Source: Hygrophila difformis (taxonomy: Eukaryota > Streptophyta > Magnoliopsida > Lamiales > Acanthaceae). From it: 64,000 nucleotides of DNA. A program made the translations under genes and the position numbers. Each line of letters begins with the position of its first letter. The first letter of the stretch is position 1. Positions 10,009-20,920 of the stretch are shown here, in pieces. The DNA is taken from NCBI GenBank assembly GCA_030278955.1, contig JAOANR010000001.1, positions 36,467,708 through 36,531,707 on the forward strand. The letters are read 5' to 3'. Under the pieces are notes generated by a model. That model was not told the DNA's origin. It saw only the letters and a list, made by a program, of their open reading frames with translations, and made no database searches.

Positions 10009-12302
10009 TGTAATACCCGGGATTTTTACAGCAAAATAAAAATTTATTTCCGAAAAGAAAATAATTTATTACAACAAATTATTGCTCGGAAATGAAACGC
10101 CGATAGATTCAAAAACTCAAAATGGAATAAAAGAGGGAAAGGAAGCCGAAGAAATTCCATGAATCGAGTTAAAAGAATTGGAATTAAATTCAAGAAGGAA
10201 AAGAATTTTAATTCCAAAAACCCGTGAAGTCGGAAGTAATTTAATCAGATAAATTACTACACGGGAGTCGAAAGACGATGAATTCAAACTCGACGGATTC
10301 AAGGTTTCGAATATGAAATTCATTGGAGTCAAAATAAAATTTAGAAAGGAATCGTAACCCCAGAAATGACCCGAAAAGTCGAACCGAAAACGTAGGGGGA
10401 TAGAAACCCGATCGAGAAAAGAAGAAAAGACCCGACAGACCACGCGGACCGCCGAACCGGCCGGTCCGGCCGGCCCACGCCCTCCGCGCGCCGCCGCGAG
10501 GCCACCGCGCGGACGGAGGAGTCGCGACTCCAGGGCAGACCACGCGTGCTCCGCGCGGACAAAAGCCTACGTGCGCGTCACTAGCGCGCCAGAGGTGCAG
10601 GAGGTGTAAACTTTCCTTCCATGGCGGATTTCTTGCCAAAAACAACACCCCTAACCATGGCAATCGGATCTCAGCCTTGGGGAAGGCTTAAGAATACCCT
10701 AGGGGCGCCCCAAACCCTAGGTTTTCAGTAAACATTCAGCCTCCACCCTCAATTCCCTCTCCAAGTTCAAAACTCCTTCGACACCACTTTCCGGCAAGTA
10801 TTCCGGCGACGACGGGACGACCAGGACGAGCCCCTGCCCTCTAGACTCTTGGTAAGCTATTGTACAAAGTTCCAATTCGTCCATAGATCTCCGAAACTCA
10901 TATTCTAACCCTTTTTCCTTACTACGATTTCCCGTCGGAAAATGAACAAAAAGCGATCGGAGAAGTTGGCCGTTCGCCGTGACCCTAGGACGTCCGGAAA
11001 CCCAATCCAGCGACCCTATCATCATTCTAAGTAAGTTAACACCTTACTCACAAATTTCCATGGTTATTTGTCGTTTAAAACACGAGATCTAAACCCGTAA
11101 CAAAAATCGATTTCCAAAAAAACCCGATTTCGTCCGATTTCAAAGACTCGCCTAAAACCCAACCTTCGAGAATTAAAACCGAAAACTTTTCAACATAAAA
11201 GTTGTTCCTAACACGCTTGTCTAACTTGTGTCCAAATTTTAGCCGTTGACATTAAGATTTGCTATCCCAAATCACGCCGTAAACTTTCTGTGACAAACCG
11301 AACGACCCAAACTGTGACAGTTTTTCTCACTTGACTTGTTGCACGTTTTCCACACGTTTCTAGGATGATTCAACTTTGCATTCCTAAACGAAAGTTGTAG
11401 ATAATGGTGTCTAGATTGTGCATATAAAATTTCATGAATTTTGGTAGTCATTTGTTATGTCAAAAGGTCGAATTTCAAAACTGTTTTGAAACCTCGCCGG
11501 AGTCCGCGAGAGAACAGTGGGTTGTGGTCGATTTTTGAACATCTAAAATTCATTATTTCCGAATTCTTAAAACATGAAAGTTGTTCCTTAGTGTGTTTTG
11601 TACTTACTGTAAAAATTTCGCTTCCATTGGTTTTGAAATGAATTTTTAATCGACCTTACACGAACCTATGACGGGACAAGCTTCTGAGATAGAAATCATT
11701 TTAGGCAAAGAATTCGAAATTTGGCTTACTTCGGAACCTTATTTCCGAAAACTTAAAACACGAAAGTTGTTTGCGTGTGTGTTTTAGATCCACTGTAAAA
11801 ATTTCAGAATTTTTGGGGTTAAAACGGATTTTTAATTAATAAAGGTGTAAACTGCCTCGAATCGGATTTTTCGAACTTGAAAACTCGAACTATGAAACGC
11901 GGTGTCGAATGATCGGTAACATTGATATAAGAACTTTCGAAAAATCTCGTTCACTAGGCTGAGTCGATCTTCATGTACACGCATGTACACGCATTTGGGG
12001 GGAATTGTTTGTGAACATTTTATTTACTGCATCGTATTACTGTTTACCGGGTCTGTTTAACCCGAGGTTTTGGCCGTGTTGGCCGTGATTACATTTCCGC
12101 TGCATTTATCTTTTTATGCATGATGATTTTTACTACCGTATTTGACTAAAGTATTATTGGATTCCGGATTTATCATCGAATGTTTTAAAACTTTGCATAC
12201 CCATAAGCCTTGCGTTTCCTTAGCAAGCTCGGGGAGCCGTGTCTTGCTAGGGGAATGCGGCGGTGACACCTCGGCCTGGGTTACCAAATCCGGGGTGTTA
12301 CA
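10009..12302 (+). repeat. TekZ LTR, first full copy (2294 bp)
   Basis: TGTAATACCCGGG ... GGGGTGTTACA, preceded by a polypurine tract and followed by a tRNA-Met primer site. Contains a CG-rich palindromic block (10430-10570), a telo-box (AAACCCTAGG near 10711-10720), and from 11170 to 11830 at least four degenerate repeats of about 110-130 bases centred on GAAAGTTGTTC and TGTAAAAATTTC. Antisense ORFs here (for example 10241-10663) are repeated with the LTR and are not genes. Confidence 0.9.
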
Positions 12303-12305
12303 GAG

Positions 12306-12319
12306 TGGTATCAGAGCCC
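12306..12319 (+). other. TekZ primer-binding site, copy 2 (tRNA-Met type)
   Basis: TGGTATCAGAGCCC three bases after the LTR end at 12302. Confidence 0.85.
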
Positions 12320-12653
12320 GGAAATATTTTTAAATTACTATTATTTTGGCCAATATAGAGGCCAAGGATTTTTAAACAAATATTAATATTGTTTTTAAAT
12401 TTTTAAGTACCATTATTATTATTTTTAAATTTTAAGTTTATTTCCATGGAACAAAATTTATTTTAAACCCATGGAAAATATTTACGTATGCATAGAAATT
12501 TTTCCAACAAGTTTTTTTAAAGTCACGAAAATATTTTTCGGGGTTGGGGTAGCATTATACAAAGCATACATGCATTCGCATACATACCCATTTGAACATT
12601 GCGCTAACTCTTATATGTGTTAAGTGACATTTCCATTTTAAAACTTGACATAA

Positions 12654-13145
12654 CATCAACTTAGAAGCGAACTAGATACTAATCTTGCCTTAGTCTTAAA
12701 TCTCAATCTAGAGGAAGCTTTAGTTGCCGAGGGAAATGCATCAATCAACCAAGGGAAGGGCAAGAGGAAACGGGACCACGGAACCAACAATTACTCAGGG
12801 AGGAACCATCTTCGAGGAGGCCCGAATAAACCACCTCAAGGCAATAATGGGGGAAACGACGGGATAGTCTTCAACCATGGTGACTATGCGCCACCATGTC
12901 CAAAGTGTGGTAAACCACATTATGCGAGAGGATGCCCTCAGCCGGGAGCATGCTTCCGATGTGGTCGACATGGTCATCGGCTGCGTGACTGCCGGACACG
13001 GATAGAGAACATCAACAAGAGAGAGGATGTGACCACCCGACCTAAGCAGCCACAGAACCCAGACAATCGAAATGGCAAAAACCAAGGGCATCTATCCCCT
13101 CAGAAACAAGACCAAAATCCGAACCTTCTGGAGAATAATGAATAG
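12654..13145 (+). pseudogene. gag: TekZ gag remnant with two CCHC zinc knuckles, copy 2
   Basis: Same length and frame as the copy at 9190-9681, again without an initiating ATG, ending TAG at 13143. Knuckles are CPKCGKPHYARGC and CFRCGRHGHRLRDC (12897-12993). The few differences include Arg to Pro in the first knuckle. Duplicated with the tandem unit, so not an independent gene. Confidence 0.8.
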
Positions 13146-13467
13146 GCAGTTATGGGGACATAACTGTAATCTTAAGGGGGGAGGATGTAACAACCCGAAT
13201 TGTATTTCGAATAAACGAATTCCAATTGTTTTGAACTACGTAATGACTTGATCCCTTCACCGGGTACGTAGGCAACTTGGAAATTTCAATTCTGGGTTCA
13301 GTCAAACGATATAATAAAATAATACAAACAACATCAAGAACAACAACACATAATGATACAATCACGCATTCAAACAATAGCACAAAATAGAAAGGACCTT
13401 AGTTCCAAGCTCGCGAGAAGCTAACACCCAACTTCGGGGACGAAGTTGATTCTTAAGGGGGGTAGAC

Positions 13468-15761
13468 TGTAATACCCGGGATTTTTACAGCAAAATAAAA
13501 ATTTATTTCCGAAAAGAAAATAATTTATTACAACAAATTATTGCTCGGAAATGAAACGCCGATAGATTCAAAAACTCAAAATGGAATAAAAGAGGGAAAG
13601 GAAGCCGAAGAAATTCCATGAATCGAGTTAAAAGAATTGGAATTAAATTCAAGAAGGAAAAGAATTTTAATTCCAAAAACCCGTGAAGTCGGAAGTAATT
13701 TAATCAGATAAATTACTACACGGGAGTCGAAAGACGATGAATTCAAACTCGACGGATTCAAGGTTTCGAATATGAAATTCATTGGAGTCAAAATAAAATT
13801 TAGAAAGGAATCGTAACCCCAGAAATGACCCGAAAAGTCGAACCGAAAACGTAGGGGGATAGAAACCCGATCGAGAAAAGAAGAAAAGACCCGACAGACC
13901 ACGCGGACCGCCGAACCGGCCGGTCCGGCCGGCCCACGCCCTCCGCGCGCCGCCGCGCGACCACCGCGCGGACGGAGGAGTCGCGACTCCAGGGCAGACC
14001 ACGCGTGCTCCGCGCGGACAAAAGCCTACGTGCGCGTCACTAGCGCGCCAGAGGTGCATGAGGTGTAAACTTTCCTTCCATGGCGGATTTCTTGCCAAAA
14101 ACAACACCCCTAACCATGGCAATCGGATCTCAGCCTTGGGGAAGGCTTAAGAATACCCTAGGGGCGCCCCAAACCCTAGGTTTTCAGTAAACATTCAGCC
14201 TCCACCCTCAATTCCCTCTCAAAGTTCAAAACTCCTTCGACACCACTTTCCGGCAAGTATTCCGGCGACGACGGGACGACCAGGACGAGCCCCTGCCCTC
14301 TAGACTCTTGGTAAGCTATTGTACAAAGTTCCAATTCGTCCATAGATCTCAGAAACTCATATTCTAACCCTTTTTCCTTACTATGATTTCCCGTCGGAAA
14401 ACGAACAAAAAGCGATCGGAGAAGTTGGCCGTTCGCCGTGACCCTAGGACGTCCGGAAACCCAATCCAGCGACCCTATCATCATTCTAAGTAAGTTAACA
14501 CCTTACTCACAAATTTCCATGGTTATTTGTCGTTTAAAACACGAGATCTAAACCCGTAACAAAAATCGATTTCCAAAAAAACCCGATTTCGTCCGATTTC
14601 AAAGACTCGCCTAAAACCCAACCTTCGGGAATTGAAACCGAAAACTTTTCAACATAAAAGTTGTTCCTAACACGCTTGTCTAACTTGTGTCCAAATTTTA
14701 GCCGTTGACATTAAGATTTGCTATCCCAAATCACGCCGTAAACTTTCTGTGACAAACCGAACGACCCAAACTGTGACAGTTTTTCTCACTTGACTTGTTG
14801 CACGTTTTCCACACGTTTCTAGGATGATTCAACTTTGCCTTCCTAAACGAAAGTTGTAGATAATGGTGTCTAGATTGTGCATATAAAATTTCATGAATTT
14901 TGGTAGTCATTTGTTATGTCAAAAGGTCGAATTTCAAAACTGTTTTGAAACCTCGCCGGAGTCCGCGAGAGAACAGTGGGTTGTGGTCGATTTTTGAACA
15001 TCTAAAATTCATTATTTCCGAATTCTTAAAACATGAAAGTTGTTCCTTAGTGTGTTTTGTACTTACTGTAAAAATTTCGCTTCCATTGGTTTTGAAATGA
15101 ATTTTTAATCGACCTTACACGAACCTGTGACGGGACAAGCTTCTGAGACAGAAATCATTTTAGGCAAAGAATTCGAAATTTGGCTTACTTCGGAACCTTA
15201 TTTCCAAAAACTTAAAACACGAAAGTTGTTCGCGTGTGTGTTTTAGATCCACTGTAAAAATTTCAGAATTTTTGGGGTTAAAACGGATTTTTAATTAATA
15301 AAGGTGTAAACTGCCTCGAATCGGATTTTTCGAACTTGAAAACTCGAACTATGAAACGCGGTGTCGAATGATCGGTAACATTGATATAAGAACTTTCGAA
15401 AAATCTCGTTCACTAGGCTGAGTCGATCTTCATGTACACGCATGTACACGCATTTGGGGGGAATTGTTTGTGAACATTTTATTTACTGCATCGTATTACT
15501 GTTTACCGGGTCTGTTTAACCCGAGGTTTTGGCCGTGTTGGCCGTGATTACATTTCCGCTGCATTTATCTTTTTATGCATGATGATTTTTACTACCGTAT
15601 TTGACTAAAGTATTATTGGATTCCGGATTTATCATCGAATGTTTTAAAACTTTGCATACCCATAAGCCTTGCGTTTCCTTAGCAAGCTCGGGGAGCCGTG
15701 TCTTGCTAGGGGAATGCGGCGGTGACACCTCGGCCTGGGTTACCAAATCCGGGGTGTTACA
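13468..15761 (+). repeat. TekZ LTR, second full copy (2294 bp)
   Basis: Same ends and length as 10009-12302. It ends GTGTTACA at 15761 and runs straight into TekX LTR sequence (ATAACCCCCC), with no primer site after it, so it is the 3' LTR of the tandem run. Confidence 0.9.
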
Positions 15762-17773
15762 ATAACCCCCCTTGAAGACCCGAAACCCTTTTTCAAAAAC
15801 CCTACGATACTATACACAAAGACGTAATCCCGGAGGCTACGAAGGCATCAAGAAGACACCAAGGCAGCAACTTTCGGACGAAAATCAAAGGACCTCCGAT
15901 GTGTGGTAAGTCTCGACCCAACCTTTTTCATTACATGATTCGAAAACGAATCCTAACCCTCTTCTTTTTCCTTCTACACCTCAAATCGAACCTAGAACGT
16001 AGAACCGACGAACGGAGAGGAGAGACGGTGGACTGGAGGCCACGCCTACGAAATAGACAATCCCAGACGTACAAAAATCTGTAAGTTAGCCTTACATGGT
16101 TTTTGGATGATTTAAAACATTCGAAACTAAAAGATTAAACGAGAATTTGATATTCTGCCAACGTAGAGTTTTTACCGGCGCAACAGTTTTGATGAATTTT
16201 TTTTCCGAACTTTAAAACGACTTCAAACAGAAAAACTTAAAACATGAAACACTTTCCTAAGGCTCAGATCTATCTACTGTAAAATTTTCAGAATTTTTAA
16301 AGATGATTTGGTATGTGAAATCCACCCGAAACCGAACTGTTGAAACTTGGATCTTGAAATTCTTGACAGAACTTAGGTTAGATCTTGATCGTGTTTTTGA
16401 ATATGTTTTTAGGCCGAATTAGATCTTTTGCTGAACATAAAAGTTGTAGATAAACGTCTTAAGATGGTCTCTGTAAAATTTCATTACATTTGGAGTTGAG
16501 TTGCTATGGCAGAATTCGAAATCTTTAAACTGTGACGTATAAAACTCGGACAGATTTGTGTTTCTGTGAAAATTGGTATTTTTGACATGTTTCGGTATCT
16601 CGAATTGAAAAAGTTAAAACACGAAAGTTGTTCATCTTGATGTTTCTGATTCAGTAATGAAATTTCGGAATTTTTGGAATTAAATCTGAATTTAGACGAA
16701 TTTTAGAGTAAACAGTGGTTTACTGGAAATCCAAACTTGAAATCTTGTTGAAACATGAATTTAACCTTTAGGGTTCAAACAAATTGAAATATGTTTTTGA
16801 GATAAACTAAAATGGAAATCGGATTTTGAAATTAAAATTCCCTTACAAACTTGATAAATTAAAATTAGGGGTGAGTGCTCTGCAGGGTGCCCCCTAACGA
16901 TTCACTTCGTGCCTTAATGGATGATGGTGACCCCGAGCGCTAAACTTGAGATATGATATTGCCAAAATGGCGAGATATAGAGCCTACACTCTCGAGAATA
17001 TCCACATGGATTTCCCGAGGCTCCGGAGTGGTACTGGGTATGGCTGATACGCTTGCGGCCGCCGGGCTACCGGCTAAACTTGTTGACATCGCGATGCTAT
17101 CGTGAAACTTGAAATACCAAATCGGGAATGTAATGGGGATATTAAATTAAATTAGATTAAATTATGTTGTCCAATTAAATTATTTGAATGCTTTATTTAA
17201 ATTATGGCTATTATTTTAAATCATGCGAAATGTGTTGCTAAATAGAGCCTGGAATAAATTATGCAATTGGATAGTTGCTTAGATTAAATTGAATATTATG
17301 TTATTATCATGTTTTGATGAAATATTAAATTAATGGCTTTAAAACCCCATGATCATGCATGTGTTAACTTACTCAGCAAGTGTACTGATAAAACCATTTT
17401 TATTCTTTTTTCTTACAGAGTATGTGGAATGAGAATGTATGAGCATGATCACGCATGGGAAATTGGGAACACTGTTTTGCTTTTTATTTTTGCATTAGAC
17501 TTTGGAATAAACGGGCCTGTTTAACCCGTGTTTTGGCCATGTCGGCCCCATTTACATTTTCCGCCGCAATACTATATTTAAATATTATTTCCGCTGCGCT
17601 ATGATATTATGATTTTCGGATTATATTGTATGGGCTGTTTTGAGTGCTTTAAATATTTTTAAATACTGAAATACCTAGCCTTGCATCTCTTAGTAAGCTC
17701 GGAGAACCGGGTCTTACTAGGGAGATGTGGCGGTGACACCCCGACCTGGGTGACCAAAAACCGGGGTGTTACA
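15762..17773 (+). repeat. TekX LTR, right part
   Basis: Starts at the TATA region duplicated from 7859 and runs to the true LTR end at 17773. Contains degenerate repeats with GAAAGTTGTTC and TGTAAAATTTC cores (16230-16690), a clustered hairpin-prone block (16920-17090), the conserved ACTTACTCAG ... TTACAGAGTATG block (17367-17424) and the terminal GGCGGTGACACC ... GTGTTACA. No gene seen. Confidence 0.75.
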
Positions 17774-20055
17774 CTTGTCCCTGAAGATGTCCTCCATGGT
17801 CTCCAACTCTGCTTGCCTATCATCCCCGCTGCTTTCAGTTCTTAGCGTTTCTTGCACTGTGGGTTGAGGCTCAGCAGCAGCATTAGTTGGAGTTTCCTCA
17901 GTGACATGCTCCAGTTCCTTCACCAGTTCAGCACTTTTCTTCAATGCTTCTGCAATGGCCTCCTTGCTTTGGTGCACTATCTCCTCAATTTCCTCCATGG
18001 GTTTCATCGCCTCCATTGCTTGGGTCATTTTAGCCTCTTTCTCTTTCCCTTGCACTGCAGCTCTCTTCAACCGTCTCTTCTTGTCCTTGGCCCACTCGAC
18101 TGGCTCAGCTTTTACTTTTATAGGTACAATGTTGGTTCCGCTGATTATTTGACAATCATCATCCCCAACATTGACCTCCTTTGCAGCGTCATCTTTCTTT
18201 TTCTTCTCTAGCTCGGCCTGCAATTTCTCAGCAGCTTTTCTATTTTCTTCTTCAGCTCGGCCCTTTCTTACATTTTCCTCCATTTCAGCTTTCTTGGCTT
18301 CTTCCTCAGCTCTCTTGGCCATCTGCTCCTTCCATAGTCTGTCTTTCTCGGCCCTCTCTGCTTCTCGTTGTTGCCTCCACTCTTCTTTTTCTTTGGCCAT
18401 TTCTTTCTCGGCTTCTTCCTTCTCCCTCCTTTCTCTCTCAATTTGGCGAGCCTTGTAAGCAGCAGCCCGTTGGTCCTCAGCCCGTTCAGCTTCCGCAAGC
18501 CTCTGATCTTTCATTGCCTTTTCAGCGTCGGCTTCTTCTTGGGCCTTCTTCGCCATTTTTGCATCAAACTGTTCTTGGGCCAGACGCTGCTGCTCTTTCT
18601 TGGATAGCTCAACGGCTTGCTTCTTGCCTTTGTCCTTTGGCTTGGAGGACTCATCATAAAATTTGGGCACTGGCGGGATTATCCTTGGCTGGGTGGAGGG
18701 CTCTTCAATTTTGATTTGTGGCTCAGCTGGCCTTCCACCCTTTTGTTTCTCTGAAAGCCTTGTCAACCTTCTCTTCTTCTTGGGCTGTTCTGGCTCGACT
18801 TCGGTCTGGAGGGGTTCCGATTCAGCAGATTGATGTGGCTCGGAAGTTGGGTCCACATAATCATCAATCAGCTTGTCATCAGCTTCGGTCCACAACCCAA
18901 ATTCCGGCCCTTTGATCTTCAGATACTTCGTTATGAATTTGGGCTCGGCCATTGCTGTCAGCTGGGCTGTCCACCTTTTCTGGATGTGTCTGCCCAACAC
19001 TCCTTAAAAACCCACATCATATAATAATCGCCTTTCCTGGCAGTACCTTAGACCCTCTGCGTCCGCCTCTTGTAGCAGGTCGAAGAATCTCTTCTTGATA
19101 TCTGTGTACAGAGTGTCCATGATGTCTGCCTCTTTTTCCTTCAGATATCGCAAGTCCCGGACCGGTGGAACGTTGAGGTAGCTCAGGCACTTATTTTCAT
19201 CCATCAATGGTATCTGTTTTTTCTTCCTGCCCAACCTTATCCAGTCCCTGTTCCGGATCATTCCAGTGCACTCTGCTCTGATTAATGCAAAGTTGGGCAT
19301 TCCATCCATGGTGGCTTCTCTGGGTTCAACTGCGGGGAATCTCTTTGGCAAAATTGCTGGGACAAATTCCTCATTCCCAGGGGGTATCTCCACAGAAACT
19401 CTAATATCCTTCTCCCAGCTTCCCCATGCTTTCATGTACTCGCCCCACAGCTTCCTTATTGCTTTTGTTTTTTCGATGATTGAGTCCAGTATTGGAGTGT
19501 GGTGGGCTGTCCTATAATTCAGCACGGGTTTAAGGGATTCCCAAAAATTGTATGCCATCTCAGTATGGCGTGCCTTGGCGTGCTTTGGGAGCCACAGTTG
19601 TTCCTCCGGTCCGCAGATGGTCCCATTATGAAATAATTCTTTCTTGTACATGAATGGGAAGACGTCTGTCATTGAGAACATCCCGGTTGATGCCACTAGT
19701 TGAACTGGAGGGATTTTCCTGGCATAATATCTCTTTGTCCGTTCTGTAATCCCTGGCGGTATGGGGATTGTCTCAAAGGCTGCCAATTTCTTGTGTCCCA
19801 GATGCTGTTCAAGCAGCCTATTCCACCTGCCTTTCTGTTCGTTCATCCTCCAGACCATGTGTTCATAGTGGACTCGTGGATCATCGAACCTTATATCATA
19901 TCTCACCTGGTCGAACTCATTATTCCAGAAATTCCACACGTGCTTGCAGAAGTCCCTTTCAAGACTTGTGGCCTTGTAATTTCTCTCATCTTCTGGAATA
20001 TCACTCCACCAGTGCTCTTTCATCTCGAATTTCCATTCAATCTGGTGGTCTATTC
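17774..20055 (-). pseudogene. AthA accessory ORF, central part: unknown N-terminal domain plus long coiled coil
   Basis: One minus-strand frame from 20055 to 17774 with a single in-frame TAA at 19004-19006. The first part (about 350 residues) is aromatic-rich, with motifs such as EWKFEMKEHWWSDIPEDER, FWNNEFDQVRYDIRF and RKKKQIPLMDENK; I do not recognise the fold. The second part (19000-17779) is highly charged: PKKKRRL (NLS-like), an Ala/Glu/Lys/Arg coiled coil of about 130 residues, and KDKKRRLKR (second NLS-like). IKIEEP and VKAEPVE fit the SUMO-site consensus. The frame joins the exon at 53075-53210 on one side and 7268-6970 on the other when insertions are removed. It sits where Athila elements carry env-like ORFs, but I see no signal peptide or membrane span. 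Confidence 0.7.
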
Positions 20056-20380
20056 TGCCATGGATCATAGGATACATTCTTGAAACAAGAAAAATAAGAA
20101 GAAGCAAGGAGGTGAAGAAGAAGAAGATAAGGAAGCTACCAACTCAAGCAATCAAAAATGGAAGGCAAACAAGCCCCTATGTCTTGTCCTCACAACCTCA
20201 TTAATTCAATTGTTGGTTGATAATTCAACATGGTAAGCTTCAACACCAAGTTGAATGGAATTGTCCAAATGAACGTGGTTCATGTGGAGGAAATGGTGAA
20301 CTTTTGGAGTTGCTTGCAAAAATGCTAAGTCTTACTTCATTCAACAAAAGATGAAACTTTTACAATGGGAGGGGGAGGCA

Positions 20381-20388
20381 TATTTATA
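20381..20388 (-). promoter_or_regulatory. CrmA 3' LTR TATA box
   Basis: Minus-strand TATAAATA about 70 bases after the palindrome array. Identical at 35003-34996 in the 5' LTR. The downstream block (TTTTGTTGAATGA...) is shared with NonB just after its own TATA box. Confidence 0.7.
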
Positions 20389-20454
20389 ATGCCAAAGCCC
20401 CTACATACACTTACAAAGCAAGAGAAAATGAAAAAGGAAGTAAAAATGGAGACT

Positions 20455-20782
20455 GTGTCGCCAGCCATGGTTGTGGCGCTAAGCAGCTCTGTGGCGCTAG
20501 GCGTGGCCTGGCGCCACAAGGTGGTCTAGCGCCACACGCTTCCGGACACGGCTCGGAATGTGTTTCTGCTCGCCTGGAAAAGTTGTGTCCCTAAGCGCCT
20601 GGGGACACAGGCCATGTCGCTATACGTGGCCTGGGGACACGGTCGGCTAGCGACACGGTGGCTGAGGACACGGCCGGGAATATGTTTCTGGTTGCCTGGA
20701 AAAGTTGTGTCGCTAAGCGCCTGGGGACACAGGCCATGTCGCTATACGTGGCCTGGGAACACGGGGCGGCTAGGGACACGGT
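20455..20782 (-). repeat. CrmA U3 palindrome array (motifs GTGTCSCTA and GTGGCGCTA)
   Basis: Half-sites GTGTCGCTA or GTGTCCCTA and their inverses TAGCGACAC/TAGGGACAC alternate with GTGGCGCTA/TAGCGCCAC in nested inverted arrangement, separated by short unique spacers such as AAGCGCCTGG. Two near-identical compound units lie at 20583-20670 and 20700-20785, and a GTGGCGCTA version at 20470-20536. Located directly upstream of the TATA box. Confidence 0.85.
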
Positions 20783-20920
20783 GTATCAAGACACCAAATT
20801 TGAAGTCAAAACTAGGGTTTTCTATCGTTTTCATGCCTTTCACATATTAAGGCATATTAATACTATACTATTACAAAAATAATATCAAAATGATATTCTT
20901 CATCCAATCAGTCTTCTGGG

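Larger units (their letters stand above)
8216..15761 (+). mobile_element. TekZ: tandem LTR-internal-LTR-internal-LTR run of a gag-remnant element
   Basis: Three LTR 3' ends (8838, 12302, 15761) alternate with two internal regions (8839-10008, 12303-13467). Unit period is about 3459 bp (LTR 2294 plus internal 1165-1170). The two full LTRs are the same length and about 14 differences are visible by eye. The right end abuts ATAAC at 15762, present at 7859-7863 in the left TekX copy, so ATAAC is the probable TSD or target. Such tandem runs arise by LTR-LTR recombination. There is no protease, reverse transcriptase or integrase. Confidence 0.8.
7269..17773 (+). mobile_element. TekX: Tekay-like LTR element remnant with TekZ nested in it
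   Basis: Starts TGTAATACTCGAG at 7269 and ends GGGGTGTTACA at 17773, flanked by the 5-bp repeat CTTGT (7264-7268, 17774-17778), so these are the original integration ends. What remains is LTR sequence: the first 947 bases (7269-8215) and the last 2012 (15762-17773), which overlap by a 357-base duplicate. The body between is TekZ. TGTAA(C/T)AC...TTACA ends fit Tekay/Del-type Ty3 elements. None of TekX's own gag-pol is left. Confidence 0.75.

Noticed and set aside
10241..10663. 140-residue minus-strand ORF, repeated at 13700-14122
   Set aside because: It lies antisense in the CG-rich block of the TekZ LTR and is duplicated with it; composition explains the open frame.
18181..18714. Long plus-strand ORFs rich in Ser, Phe and Leu
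   Set aside because: Antisense shadows of the Glu/Lys/Arg coiled coil of the AthA accessory ORF.
20560..20850. Plus-strand ORF in the CrmA LTR with a repeated VAWGHG peptide, also at 52444-52797
   Set aside because: Produced by the duplicated palindrome unit; antisense to the LTR promoter.
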